Below are positions 1-8,663 of a DNA stretch of 46,856 nucleotides, in pieces. The DNA is from Lachnospiraceae bacterium A4 (GTDB lineage: Bacteria; Bacillota; Clostridia; Lachnospirales; Lachnospiraceae), in the NCBI GenBank assembly GCA_000403215.2, contig KE159527.1:209741-256596 (forward strand). The letters are read 5' to 3'. The position numbers and the translations under genes are program-made. The notes beneath the pieces are model-generated. The model saw nothing but the letters and a program-made list of their open reading frames with translations, was not told where the DNA came from and ran no database searches. How positions within the stretch are numbered: position 1 is the stretch's first letter; every line of letters starts with the position of its first letter.

Positions 1-213
1 AATAAGATAGAGGGGATGTTTTGCGCATTTTTTCAGATGTGGACAACTGAAAAGAAAAAAAGCTGTGAAGGCGGCAGGATGTCCAGATTCCGAACCGACT
101 GACAGCAAGTTCATAATAAATGATGTCGTTTGGAAGCCTTCGTGAAACAACCCTGATCGTTACGCTATCAAGGCTTTACACCTTTTATATGATCTGTTAT
201 GATAAAATTATAC

Positions 214-238
214 TGGCGGTCGAAAAGACTGACCGCCA
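214..238. other. Hairpin upstream of the broken AAA-ATPase
   Basis: An 8-bp perfect inverted repeat (TGGCGGTC at 214-221, GACCGCCA at 231-238) with a 9-nt loop lies just before the AAAGGAGAGG ribosome site of the next gene. No T-run follows, so it does not look like a terminator. It could be a leader structure or an operator. Confidence 0.3.
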
Positions 239-267
239 ATATAACGGGCAGCAAAGGAGAGGATGCT

Positions 268-870
268 ATGGGGCGTTTTCTGAACATAGGAAATAAAAAT
301 TTTGCGGAGTTTTCTGAGACGCAATATTTTGTCGATAAATCCAGACTGATCAATAAACTGATCAAAAAGGATATCACAGAAAAATTCGTCTGTAACAGCA
401 GAGCACGACGGTTTGGGAAGTCGGTCACGGCGGATATGCTTGTGGCATATTTCAGCAAGGGCGCCGATTCGAAAAGTCTGTTTGAACCGCTAAAATGCGT
501 GAAAGACACGCTGTTTCTTGAGAATATGCACGCGTATGATACGATCTTTGTAGACATTCAGGCCTGTTTTAAAGAAGCAGAGGAGATCATGGCAGCACCA
601 AATCAATATATTCGCAGTGGTTTGATCAACGAACTGAAAGCGGCGTATCCGAAATTCGTTTCAAAGAAGATGGCGCTGGCAGCAGCGCCGGAATCCATCT
701 ATAAGCAGACAGGCGAAAGGTTTGTTATCATCTTTGACGAATGAGACTATCCCATTAGAGAACTTGATGAGAGCAGTCCTGACAGACTGGCATACACAGA
801 AATGCTGCGTGGATTGTTCAAGAACAATGCCGCAAAGTCATATGTGCGATTAGCATATCTTACCGGCATC
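268..870 (+). pseudogene. AAA-ATPase-like (DUF1703-type) gene, nonsense-broken and truncated
   Basis: The product matches the N-terminal half of the AAA-ATPase-like proteins that usually carry a C-terminal PD-(D/E)XK nuclease domain. These are multicopy in Clostridia and have poorly known function. The start MGRFLNIGNKNF follows AAAGGAGAGG. The Walker A-like segment RARRFGKS lies at about residues 47-54, and the Walker B-like end reads VIIFDE. Codon 742-744 is TGA where the family has Trp; reading through gives DYPIRELDES and on to LAYLTGIL, so one G-to-A change explains the stop. At about 865-875 the homology ends abruptly and the DNA becomes an antisense glycosyltransferase fragment, so the C-terminal half is missing. 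It is almost certainly inactive. Confidence 0.8.
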
Positions 871-1136
871 CTGACCATCGCCAGATTCAAACCGCCCAGC
901 CGGATAAACGGCATCATAAACAAAGACGCCAAAACGCTCATCCCGCTTCCCCACACGGTGAGATAGACTGGATTGTGGTATCCCCACGAATCTATGCCAT
1001 CCATGAGCATAGAATACGCCTCATAACCTGCATACGCTTCATCGGCGTGGATTCCTACTGGATAGACACCTATTCCGATTGCGCGGCTTGCCACTGCAAG
1101 CATCAGAATCATAATAATGGTTACTCTGTATTTCAT
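868..1136 (-). pseudogene. N-terminal fragment of a membrane glycosyltransferase (GT39/ArnT-like)
   Basis: Translation from ATG at 1136 (GGAGAGG 8 nt upstream) begins MKYRVTIIMILMLAV, a first membrane segment. A region with HADEAYAGYEA, then SWGYHNPVYLTVWGSG, follows. This is the layout of the first extracytoplasmic loop of lipid-linked-sugar glycosyltransferases, where the acidic DEA residues are catalytic. After GLNLAMVRMP (about residue 89) the frame runs antisense into the AAA-ATPase remnant, so roughly four fifths of the enzyme is absent. Family membership is inferred from this N-terminus only. It belongs with the other surface-polysaccharide remnants to its right. Confidence 0.65.
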
Positions 1137-1138
1137 CT

Positions 1139-1216
1139 TTATTTCCTCTCCAATCCCGCCTTCTGGATGTCCTTGATCTCTTCCGCCAGCTGCCTTCTTT
1201 TCTTCCATTCTTCCAT
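1139..1216 (-). other. 25-codon reading frame ending 2 nt before the glycosyltransferase fragment
   Basis: A charged helix-like peptide starts MEEWKKRRQLAEEIK and ends two bases before the ATG of the next fragment. The frame is open upstream only to about 1259. It is probably the 3' tail of a lost upstream gene that was translationally coupled to the glycosyltransferase. The glycosyltransferase ribosome site lies inside it. A true short protein cannot be excluded. Confidence 0.35.
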
Positions 1217-1345
1217 TGAAAGTAATATGCTCGATTTTGTACTGAATAATGTATAATTACATCAAAAAAGTTCTCTGTATGATTTTAATTTCAGACAATG
1301 CACCCTCATAATTGATAAAATAATTCATGCAGAGTTCTATGCTCC

Positions 1346-2874
1346 TCACTCCGCAAATTTCACTACGACGACATCCTCCACTATTTTGATGGAGCCTGCC
1401 GCCGGGTATACTGGCATTTGTATGATTTCCTTACTGGTCAGATCTGCTTCTACAAACTCTGTATCAAAACCGCAGTAATATCTGATAAAATACTCGATAC
1501 TGTACGCCTCCGCCAGCACGGTGTCACGTCCGCTCATCTCAAATACTTCCATCACCTGATTTCTGTACAGACTCTGATCTTCGATCTGCCCGGAACCGAC
1601 CAATGCCGTTTTCATTCCCGGCTCATACCCGTCCAGCATCTTGATCTGCGTGATTACGCTTCCATAATATCCCGACGCCTGTTCATAGCCCAGATACATG
1701 CTGAGATACTGTGCATTTGCGAAATGACAATAACTCAGGATCCCGGCTGCCAGCACCAGCATTGCACTCCATTCTGTCCACAGCGCACACTGTATCCTTC
1801 GTTTTGATGCTGCATTCCGTTTATAACGGTCTAAAAGGCAGACTGGCAGAATTAGCAGGCATACATAAGCGTAGCGCATCAGCGAATACACCTCTTGAAT
1901 GACGATGTAAATGCTGTTCACTGCAACGGCAAATGCCACTGCCAGCACCGCAATCACTACAATCTTCAAATACTGCTGCTCTTTTAAAAACTGAAGGATA
2001 AACAACAAAAGCAGCAGACCAGACAAAAGGAACAGAAAAAGATACATTCCTTTGGTGACAATATTATAACTCAGCTCTAGGTCATTATTGTACACAATCC
2101 CGAAAAAATCGCTGAAAATCCTGCGAATAAAATCATTCTGCACCGTACCAGCACCTCTGTATCGTGAAAGCTTTTGTCTTGTAGCAATCAGTGAAAACTG
2201 CGTAATAATAATATAGAGTATACCGCCCGACAGTAGCTGGCTGAAATAGTAGACAGCCTTTTTTACTATTTCTATACAATCGTTTTCACGTTCTACAGAC
2301 ATCATCATCACTGCAATCACACAGATGGATGCCGCAAAGGGCATATATGCCTGATAAATCCCCATAGAGCATGCAAGCAGCAAAGAACCGGCCGCAAACC
2401 AGAACTTTCCTTTTCTTTTCACGGTACACCAGACGGCGCATACCGCCAAAAGCAGCGCAGCTCCATAATACGGCGCCGTAAACATAAAGAAAAATGTCGC
2501 TGTCCAGCTTGGATATACTGCCATTGCCGCACCGATTACAATATTGCCCGCAGTGCTTTTTACGCCTAACACATCCGCTGTAAGGCCTGCCGACAACGCG
2601 ATCAACACCAATGTAATAAATCCATTTACCCAAGGCAGGCTGTATACAAAGTCCAAGTGATATGCAGTCGCAGCCAAAAACCACAAAAACCACCTTCCCA
2701 GCCGAAATGTCGCCCCAAATCCATTGATTCCCATGTCATCATAATTTGGAAGCTTATTCATAAACATATACAAATGTGCCGCTATGCCAAAAAAACTGCC
2801 GCAAGAAACGCTGTTTTAAATGGCTTGGATAATCCGACATAAACTCCCTGCACTGTCTCATCTATAGATCGCAT
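1346..2874 (-). pseudogene. GtrII-like membrane glucosyltransferase, frameshifted at a T7 run
   Basis: The long part (about 474 residues) has many hydrophobic segments. It opens with LYMFMNKLPNYDDMG followed by GRWFLWFL, the characteristic first loop of GtrII-type glucosyltransferases, which add glucose to surface polysaccharides from an undecaprenyl-linked donor. The true N-terminus (MRSIDETVQGVYVGLSKPF) is in another frame starting at 2874, and an in-frame TTG at 2883 is better spaced from AAAGGAG. The two frames meet at seven T on the coding strand (A7 at 2789-2795). One extra T gives a continuous AAVFFGIAAHLYMF. Without it translation stops after about 25 residues. It is either a pseudogene, an on/off switch or a base-calling error; the C-terminus is intact. 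Confidence 0.75.
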
Positions 2875-2917
2875 TGTTCTCAAATGTATGGCTCCTTTCC
2901 ATTATTCTATCATTTTG

Positions 2918-3424
2918 TCAGCGAAGCGGTACCGCATGTTCTATCTGAAACACCGTTCCCACAATATACCCGTCTGCCTCATAATAATTCAAATCAAAAT
3001 CTTCCATATTTCCTGCAAGATACTCCTTTTCATCCGTTTTGAATAAATAGATACAGGAATCATCTAAATGCTGCATACTCTGCCAGGTTGTCTCATTGAC
3101 ATTAACTGCTCTGGCAAAATAGTAATTATTCATCGTCCAGCCATTGTCATACGCATATTTAGCAAAGTCCATAATTGGACCATCGTCAAGATTGTGCGAT
3201 ACCCACACGATATGTTCGATGGATTCCCTGCCTGCAAGCTCCTCCCAGACTGCGCTTTTTAGAGGCGTTTCGTATGCCCGTTCATACGCAAATGCCTGCC
3301 GCTGCATCGCCAGCTTATTTCCAATATCAAAGATCTGCAAAAAGATACACACGGCAAACAAGACCGTGGCAGTATGTTTTCCCCTGCAAAAAGAATGCCA
3401 AAATCTGTCATAAATCTGCTCCAT
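2918..3424 (-). pseudogene. C-terminal fragment of a DUF6311-like membrane protein
   Basis: About 168 residues contain one hydrophobic segment (TATVLFAVCIFLQIFDI) and a soluble tail ending YYEADGYIVGTVFQIE. I recall this arrangement from the C-terminal end of DUF6311-type multi-spanning proteins of Clostridia, but cannot confirm it by search. The large membrane domain normally in front is missing. The frame instead emerges out of the end of the MBOAT gene (WHGA motif) in a different phase. The ATG at 3424 has no convincing ribosome site and is probably not used. I read it as the downstream side of a deletion that joined two surface-glycan genes. Confidence 0.5.
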
Positions 3425-4409
3425 GCCACAGTCCGCATGCCAGAAATACCACGATCACATTTCTGTACTGACAGAGCTTCCCTTTCCTGCTGCCGCCTAG
3501 CGGGATATAGAGATAATCGCGAAACCATGTTGAAAGTGAAATATGCCACCGATGCCAAAACTCTCTGATTGATGCCGCAAAATACGGCGCAGAAAAATTA
3601 TCCACCAGCCGATATCCCATCACCTCTGCTGCTCCTTTTGCAATTAGAGTATAGCCTGCAAGGTCACTATAGATCTGAACGGCAAACAAAACTGTTGCGA
3701 GAATCACGAAAACACCCTCATAATGTGATGGCATATCAAAGACGGCGTTTACAAAAATTGCTGCTCGGTCTGCAATCATGAGTTTCAGAAAATATCCCCA
3801 TAACATCCTCATAAGCCCGTTCCTCATGGCATCAAAATCAAACCTATGCTCCTCGTCGATCTGCTGTATCAGATTTTTTGCGCGCTCGATTGGACCAGCC
3901 ATCAGTTGTGGGAAAAACGACAAAAATAATGCATATTTCAAAAAACTGCGTTCTGCCGGAATTTCACGCCTGTATACATCTACAAGATAACTAATCGAAT
4001 GAAAAATATAAAAAGAAATGCCGATTGGTAATATTAAATTGTTCTCTGGAATCGAAATAGAGAGACCGAACTGGTCTAAAATCGAATGGAGTCCCTGAAT
4101 TGAAAAATCAATGTATTTGAACAGAAGCCAAATACCCAGATTGAATACAATACCAAAAGATACGATAATCTTTGATATTGAATCAGATACGCAAAATACC
4201 CCCCCCCGAGTATTTTTCTATCCATAAACCGCTCACATACGTCACAACAGTCACAAACAATAACAGCAGTACAGCTCTTACATCCCAGCACATATAAAAG
4301 AAATAGCTGGCTGCCAGCAGCCATAACACCTGTTTCTTCTTTGGTAACAAAAAGTATATAACAACTACAATTGGAAAAAAAATAGAAAGCTGTATGAATT
4401 AAAGAACAA
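3408..4409 (-). pseudogene. MBOAT O-acyltransferase (DltB/AlgI-like), two homopolymer frameshifts and a lost 3' end
   Basis: The family acylates extracellular polymers from a membrane acyl donor. The start is TTG at 4409, seven bases after GAGGAGG, giving FFNSYSFLFFF. One extra T in the T8 run (A8 at 4375-4382) continues as PIVVVIYFLLPKKKQ. The frame holds to IEKYSGGG, where nine G (C9 at 4199-4207) would need to be ten to continue as DSISKIIVSFGIV. From there it is open through FFPQLMAGPIERAKN and REFWHRWHISLSTWFRDY (with the conserved His) to LACGLWHGADL, then a stop. The C-terminal membrane helices after WHGA are missing and replaced by the DUF6311-like tail. As sequenced, the enzyme cannot be made whole. 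Confidence 0.8.
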
Positions 4410-4639
4410 ATTTACACCTCCTCAATATTTCAAGTAGTGCTATTATATCATAAATTTATTTATAATTCTATCTATTTTTCCATTTCCTTCCATTTTCTTT
4501 GTTTTTTCTTTAGCTTCCTCTACTCGCCGCGCACCCCATGCGCCGCCTTAACGGCATACTTCCTCTGTGCGGGGCTGCGCACAAAAAGGATGCTAAGCTG
4601 ATAGACTTTGCACCCTCTTCATTTGCTGCTATTTACTTA

Positions 4640-6754
4640 TTAGTACTCCGCCCACGCGATCTTCCAGCTCCCAAGATCGGCGGCATGGCCGTCAATTGTA
4701 TATAAAATGCGGCGGTCGTAGTAATCATCTATGTGAATCCGCTGCCGCTGCTCCCCGGCAGGCACTTCGGCGAAGGTGCGCCCGTATGCCGCATGTGCTA
4801 TGCCAAATGCATCCAAAACCGTCGGCACGAGCTCCGCCTGCGTCACAGGCGCCTCACTGGTCTGCATGGCAGTGTGCTGTTCGTCAGGCAGCTTCACCAG
4901 CAGAAGCGGTCTTGAGGTCTGGTCTGGCTGGCCACTCGTTTTTTCAGTGTCCACGATCTTTCCCACCCCGTGATCGGCAGTGATAATGATGGTGGCATCC
5001 TCATATTTTCCGAGCGCCCTTAACTGTTCTAAATACGCATATACGATTTTCAGGCTGCCCGTTCCCTGTGCATTGCGCGATGACATTCTGCCAGTGGGTT
5101 CATATTTTAAATCATCTGTCAGATAAAACGGCGCGTGCGGCCCGCGCATGTGATAAAAGCGAAATGCACTCTTTTTCTCCTCAGAAACCTGCAAGCCGTT
5201 CTCCATCAAATTCTGATAAAATAACAAGTCATTGTCAATGCTCCAGACATTCTCATTGTAATACATCTCTTTAATATCAGATGTATAATATTCATACTGT
5301 TTTTTCAGGAAAAAAGGCATGGTCTTATACAAGGATGTCCGCAGCATCGTGCGGTATGTTTTGCCAGCATCATACTTCTGCACTGCATTCTCCGTATAAT
5401 TCTCCATATTCTGATACAGCTTCCTTGGCAGCAGCCCCAGATCTGTATATATTTCCACGTCGACACCCTGCGCGGCCAGACGCTCATAGACATCACTGTT
5501 CTGATAAGCATATTCATGATAACTGCCCGCATCCTCCTTCCACACCGCCCCGGTGAGCAGGCTGGTAATCCCATCACCTGTATGGGCAAACTGGGATGTG
5601 CTGTTCCTGTAATAGGTAAAGTCTGCCAATGGTTCTAAAATACGTTCATTCTCCCCGCAGAGCTCCTCGAACCAGCTACCGTCAAAATTATCAAGGACAA
5701 ACACAAGCACATTCTCCTTCTGTGCCAATTCCAGCGCGCCTTTTGTAGTAATCGCCGCATGGGTATGTTCACTTTTCAAGTCCGATGTCAGAAGAAGCCA
5801 GCCTAATGCTGCCAGTTGAATCAATGAAATATAGATGCAGACAATCCGGCACAGGGAACGAATAGATGTTTTGCGGCTTCCGCCGATCACAACTGCCAGC
5901 AGTATGACAAGCCATATGCCGCTGTTGAGCAGTAATTTGGGCATAGACCATGACTGTGCCTCGCCGTTCATGGCGTCGAGCGGACCATTGAGCACCATCT
6001 GTTGCAGATATCCCGCACAGCCAATTCCGGCCGCCACAAGATACGCTGCGCGAAAGCACCCTTTGGGCAAAAATATCACGAAAATAAAATCCAATAAGAA
6101 AATCATTACAATACTTCCTGTCAGCATAATGCCCAAAAATGGCAGAATACCGCCAGTAAACTCTTCTATATTATGAAGATACAGCTCACTGGGCAGATAG
6201 ATTCCTGTCATTACAACCCAGATGCTGATAAATGGCAGCGCCTCCACAAAATACTTCCAGTACTCTCCTGCTCCACAAAACGCCGGCTTCCATTGCCCGC
6301 TGCCCCGGTGAACGCCCAAGCCAAAAATCACGCCCGTCGCAAACAGGCATCCTATATATAAAATACAATACGCCCTGTTGTCTATCCTCTCAGACAGCAG
6401 AAGCATTCCCAGTACAGCCAAAACATACAGCAGGTCAAAAATCCGTAGAAACAGAACCCCAGCAGATGCAAACAACAGTTTCATTACAAGAAAAGCTGCC
6501 GCTGACACTGCCAAAAACACAATCCCGTAATGCAGATAGGTTATGCCCTCGGCATCCCAAAAGCTCTCTGACAAGGTACTTTGCGCCTCGCCCAGATACA
6601 GTTTGATGGCAGACGCTGTAAAGTAAATGCCTGCAAAGAAAAACAGGACTGCGCGCAGTCCGTCTGCCATCATGCCATTTTCACTCTTGCTGCGGTTGAA
6701 TCCTGCCCAGACTATCCCTGCTGCCATTCCAAAGAACAGTATATACCCTATCAT
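4640..6754 (-). CDS. Membrane alkaline-phosphatase-superfamily (sulfatase-fold) enzyme, last gene of phosphonate operon
   Basis: 704 residues. About nine hydrophobic segments fill residues 1-325. They are followed by a sulfatase-fold catalytic domain from about 345: NVLVFVLDNFDGSW (metal-ligand Asp near 355), FAHTGDGITSLLTG (candidate Thr nucleophile near 392), and IITADHGVGK (Asp593-His594). Relatives with this layout include LtaS and phosphoethanolamine transferases, which move a phospho-group onto an outer glycan or lipid; others are plain hydrolases. The start ATG at 6754 overlaps the stop of the decarboxylase gene as ATGA, implying coupled translation, so it belongs to the phosphonate pathway. 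Inference: it transfers or trims a phosphonate-bearing group outside the membrane. Its exact substrate cannot be read from sequence. Confidence 0.8.
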   Translation of the reverse strand: MIGYILFFGMAAGIVWAGFNRSKSENGMMADGLRAVLFFFAGIYFTASAIKLYLGEAQSTLSESFWDAEGITYLHYGIVFLAVSAAAFLVMKLLFASAGVLFLRIFDLLYVLAVLGMLLLSERIDNRAYCILYIGCLFATGVIFGLGVHRGSGQWKPAFCGAGEYWKYFVEALPFISIWVVMTGIYLPSELYLHNIEEFTGGILPFLGIMLTGSIVMIFLLDFIFVIFLPKGCFRAAYLVAAGIGCAGYLQQMVLNGPLDAMNGEAQSWSMPKLLLNSGIWLVILLAVVIGGSRKTSIRSLCRIVCIYISLIQLAALGWLLLTSDLKSEHTHAAITTKGALELAQKENVLVFVLDNFDGSWFEELCGENERILEPLADFTYYRNSTSQFAHTGDGITSLLTGAVWKEDAGSYHEYAYQNSDVYERLAAQGVDVEIYTDLGLLPRKLYQNMENYTENAVQKYDAGKTYRTMLRTSLYKTMPFFLKKQYEYYTSDIKEMYYNENVWSIDNDLLFYQNLMENGLQVSEEKKSAFRFYHMRGPHAPFYLTDDLKYEPTGRMSSRNAQGTGSLKIVYAYLEQLRALGKYEDATIIITADHGVGKIVDTEKTSGQPDQTSRPLLLVKLPDEQHTAMQTSEAPVTQAELVPTVLDAFGIAHAAYGRTFAEVPAGEQRQRIHIDDYYDRRILYTIDGHAADLGSWKIAWAEY

Positions 6755-7905
6755 CTTTCTTCCCCTGCCCCTATACACTCCTCTGACCACGCGCGCATAA
6801 AGTTCACCTTGTTTTCTGCCGCACACTCTTTGGGTCTGCCAAGATCTGCCCTTGAATCCAATGACACCATCACTTCAATCATGGAAAGTGCTCGGTTTGT
6901 CATCGCATCTTCCAGCGCTGTCTCCAATTCCTGTCCTGTTTTAGCCAGCACTGCACTGGAATATCCACAGGCTTTTGCTATGGATATATAGGTCTGTCCG
7001 CCATATCCTGTCGGTACCGCTCCCACAGACTCATGCGCTGCATTGTTGATCACGATATGAAGAAAGTTGCTGGGTGACTGCTTTGCCAAAACCGCCAGCG
7101 CCCCCATATGCATCAGCACTGCCCCGTCACCGTCAACACATACAATGCGCTTAGAAGCATCTGCCTGTGCCAGACCAAACGCGATCATCGAGGCATGCCC
7201 CATACCGCCCACTGTCATAAAAATCCTGTCATGATTCCCGTACATGGCATCGCACTGTTCATATAATTCCCTTGATATTTTACCGGTCGTGGAGACAATA
7301 AATGCCTGCTGATAGACCTTTTTTATCAGTATTTTCAAAACCTGCTCACGCACCAGCTCATAGCCATTGCTCCAGACAAATTCCGCTTCCTTTTCAAATG
7401 TACCTTTCCTGACAATGACCGCAAACTGCCTGTTATCCGCCATCGCATTTCTGGCTGCCGCGAGCACTTCTCCAAGCTGCTCCTTTGTCGTCGTGCTGTC
7501 TATCACAGCATAAGGCACATCCATCACTTCCAAGAGGGCGCAGGTTATTTTTCCCTGAAAAACATGCTGCGGTTCATCCGGTGTGCCTGGCTCACCACGC
7601 CAGCCGATGACAAACAGCATTGGAATGCCATATACCTCCTGATTTGCAATGGACGCCAAAGGATTGATCAGATTTCCAAGTCCCGAATTTTGCAGATAAA
7701 TCAGGCAAGGACGCCGCTGTGCCAGATAGATGCCCGTTGCCAGCCCGACTGCCGCTCCCTCATTTGCAGTCACGTAATGCTGAAATTCCCTGCCGTCGTC
7801 AAGACAGACTGCATCACAAAACGGCTTTAATGTAGAGTCCGGCACACCTGCAATGGTTCGAATTCCCAATTTTCTCACTTCCTGTAGAAAAGTACTAGCT
7901 CTCAT
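6751..7905 (-). CDS. ppd: Phosphonopyruvate decarboxylase
   Basis: 384 residues of the thiamine-diphosphate decarboxylase fold. It converts phosphonopyruvate to phosphonoacetaldehyde, the irreversible step that pulls the unfavourable PEP mutase reaction forward. Visible features are an early GVPDSTLKPF, the TANEGAAVGLATG segment with the catalytic Glu (near residue 50), and the ThDP/Mg site VDGDGAVLMHMG followed by IVINN (about residues 240-270). Length is normal for the family. The start ATG at 7905 follows AGGAG and overlaps the preceding nucleotidyltransferase gene by 11 bases. The stop overlaps the next gene by 4 bases. PepM upstream and the transaminase further up make the assignment firm; other ThDP decarboxylases are unlikely here. 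Confidence 0.93.
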   Translation of the reverse strand: MRASTFLQEVRKLGIRTIAGVPDSTLKPFCDAVCLDDGREFQHYVTANEGAAVGLATGIYLAQRRPCLIYLQNSGLGNLINPLASIANQEVYGIPMLFVIGWRGEPGTPDEPQHVFQGKITCALLEVMDVPYAVIDSTTTKEQLGEVLAAARNAMADNRQFAVIVRKGTFEKEAEFVWSNGYELVREQVLKILIKKVYQQAFIVSTTGKISRELYEQCDAMYGNHDRIFMTVGGMGHASMIAFGLAQADASKRIVCVDGDGAVLMHMGALAVLAKQSPSNFLHIVINNAAHESVGAVPTGYGGQTYISIAKACGYSSAVLAKTGQELETALEDAMTNRALSMIEVMVSLDSRADLGRPKECAAENKVNFMRAWSEECIGAGEER

Positions 7906-8626
7906 TGATGTATTCTCCTTCGTTCTGTTTCAATGCATTTTTATCCAGTAACATCAATTCCTCCACGGTGTCAACTTCCACAATCTGCCCCGGCTCTACC
8001 GGAAAAATTCGCAGTTGAAATTGATCCAGATTCCGGTCAACGACCTCATCCCAGAACAGCCCGGCATTCTCTTCTTTTATATAGGCCTCCGCAACGGCAT
8101 CTGCGAGCACACAGGCGTCTTTCTGCTGAAAATACGAGATTCCTACCATGTTATAGGTATCTGTCCCGCCTTTTCCCACTCTGGAAATAAAACCATCCTG
8201 CAAGTCAAAAACCCAGTCGTCCGAATATCCCTGCACCATCTTTCCATAATAGCCTGAGCCCTCAAGCTGTCTGTCAAAAACAGATGCGTCCGAAATCATC
8301 AAATCCGCCTCGCAGATCAGGCAGTCCGCAGTTCTGAGCACCTCTCTTGCCGCATAAATTGAAGCGATATTATTCATTGTTTCATAATCTGGATTCTCTA
8401 TCAAATGAACCTTTTCATAAGTATCGCACAAATAGGTGAATTGTTCCTTCCGATATCCCACCACGATATAGATTTCCAATACATCCCTGCGAAGCAGTCC
8501 TTCAATCACCGTCTCAATCAACGGCTTTCCAAACACTTTCACAAGAGGCTTTGGCGTATTCAATGTCAGCGGACGCATCCGCTCGCCCAGCCCGGCCGCC
8601 ATAATGATTCCGATCTCTTTTCCCAT
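7895..8626 (-). CDS. LicC-like nucleotidyltransferase, candidate CTP:2-aminoethylphosphonate cytidylyltransferase
   Basis: 243 residues. The N-terminus GIIMAAGLGERMRPLTLNTP is the sugar/choline-phosphate nucleotidyltransferase signature (GxGxRxxPLT...PK), binding the NTP. A lysine-containing KPLVKVFGKPL, the metal-ligand segment CEADLMI (Asp near 108) and a later FWDEVV follow. The ATG at 8626 is preceded by GAGAGG; a longer upstream extension lacks a ribosome site. In phosphonate clusters this family (PntC) makes CMP-aminoethylphosphonate from AEP and CTP. The gene sits between pepM and ppd, so that activity is the best inference. A choline-phosphate or sugar-phosphate substrate cannot be excluded by eye. 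Confidence 0.8.
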   Translation of the reverse strand: MGKEIGIIMAAGLGERMRPLTLNTPKPLVKVFGKPLIETVIEGLLRRDVLEIYIVVGYRKEQFTYLCDTYEKVHLIENPDYETMNNIASIYAAREVLRTADCLICEADLMISDASVFDRQLEGSGYYGKMVQGYSDDWVFDLQDGFISRVGKGGTDTYNMVGISYFQQKDACVLADAVAEAYIKEENAGLFWDEVVDRNLDQFQLRIFPVEPGQIVEVDTVEELMLLDKNALKQNEGEYINES

Positions 8627-8663
8627 TTTACACCTCTCAAAATTCCCAAAACTGTACAGCAGT

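Noticed and set aside
1-198. Left edge searched for a gene or RNA
   Set aside because: No frame with a start signal, no tRNA-like cloverleaf and no strong promoter could be supported.
4520-4580. GC-rich hairpins after the sulfatase-fold gene considered as a terminator
   Set aside because: TGTGCG/CGCACA and GCGCA/TGCGC stems are present, but the T-run lies on the wrong side for minus-strand transcription, so I cannot support a terminator.
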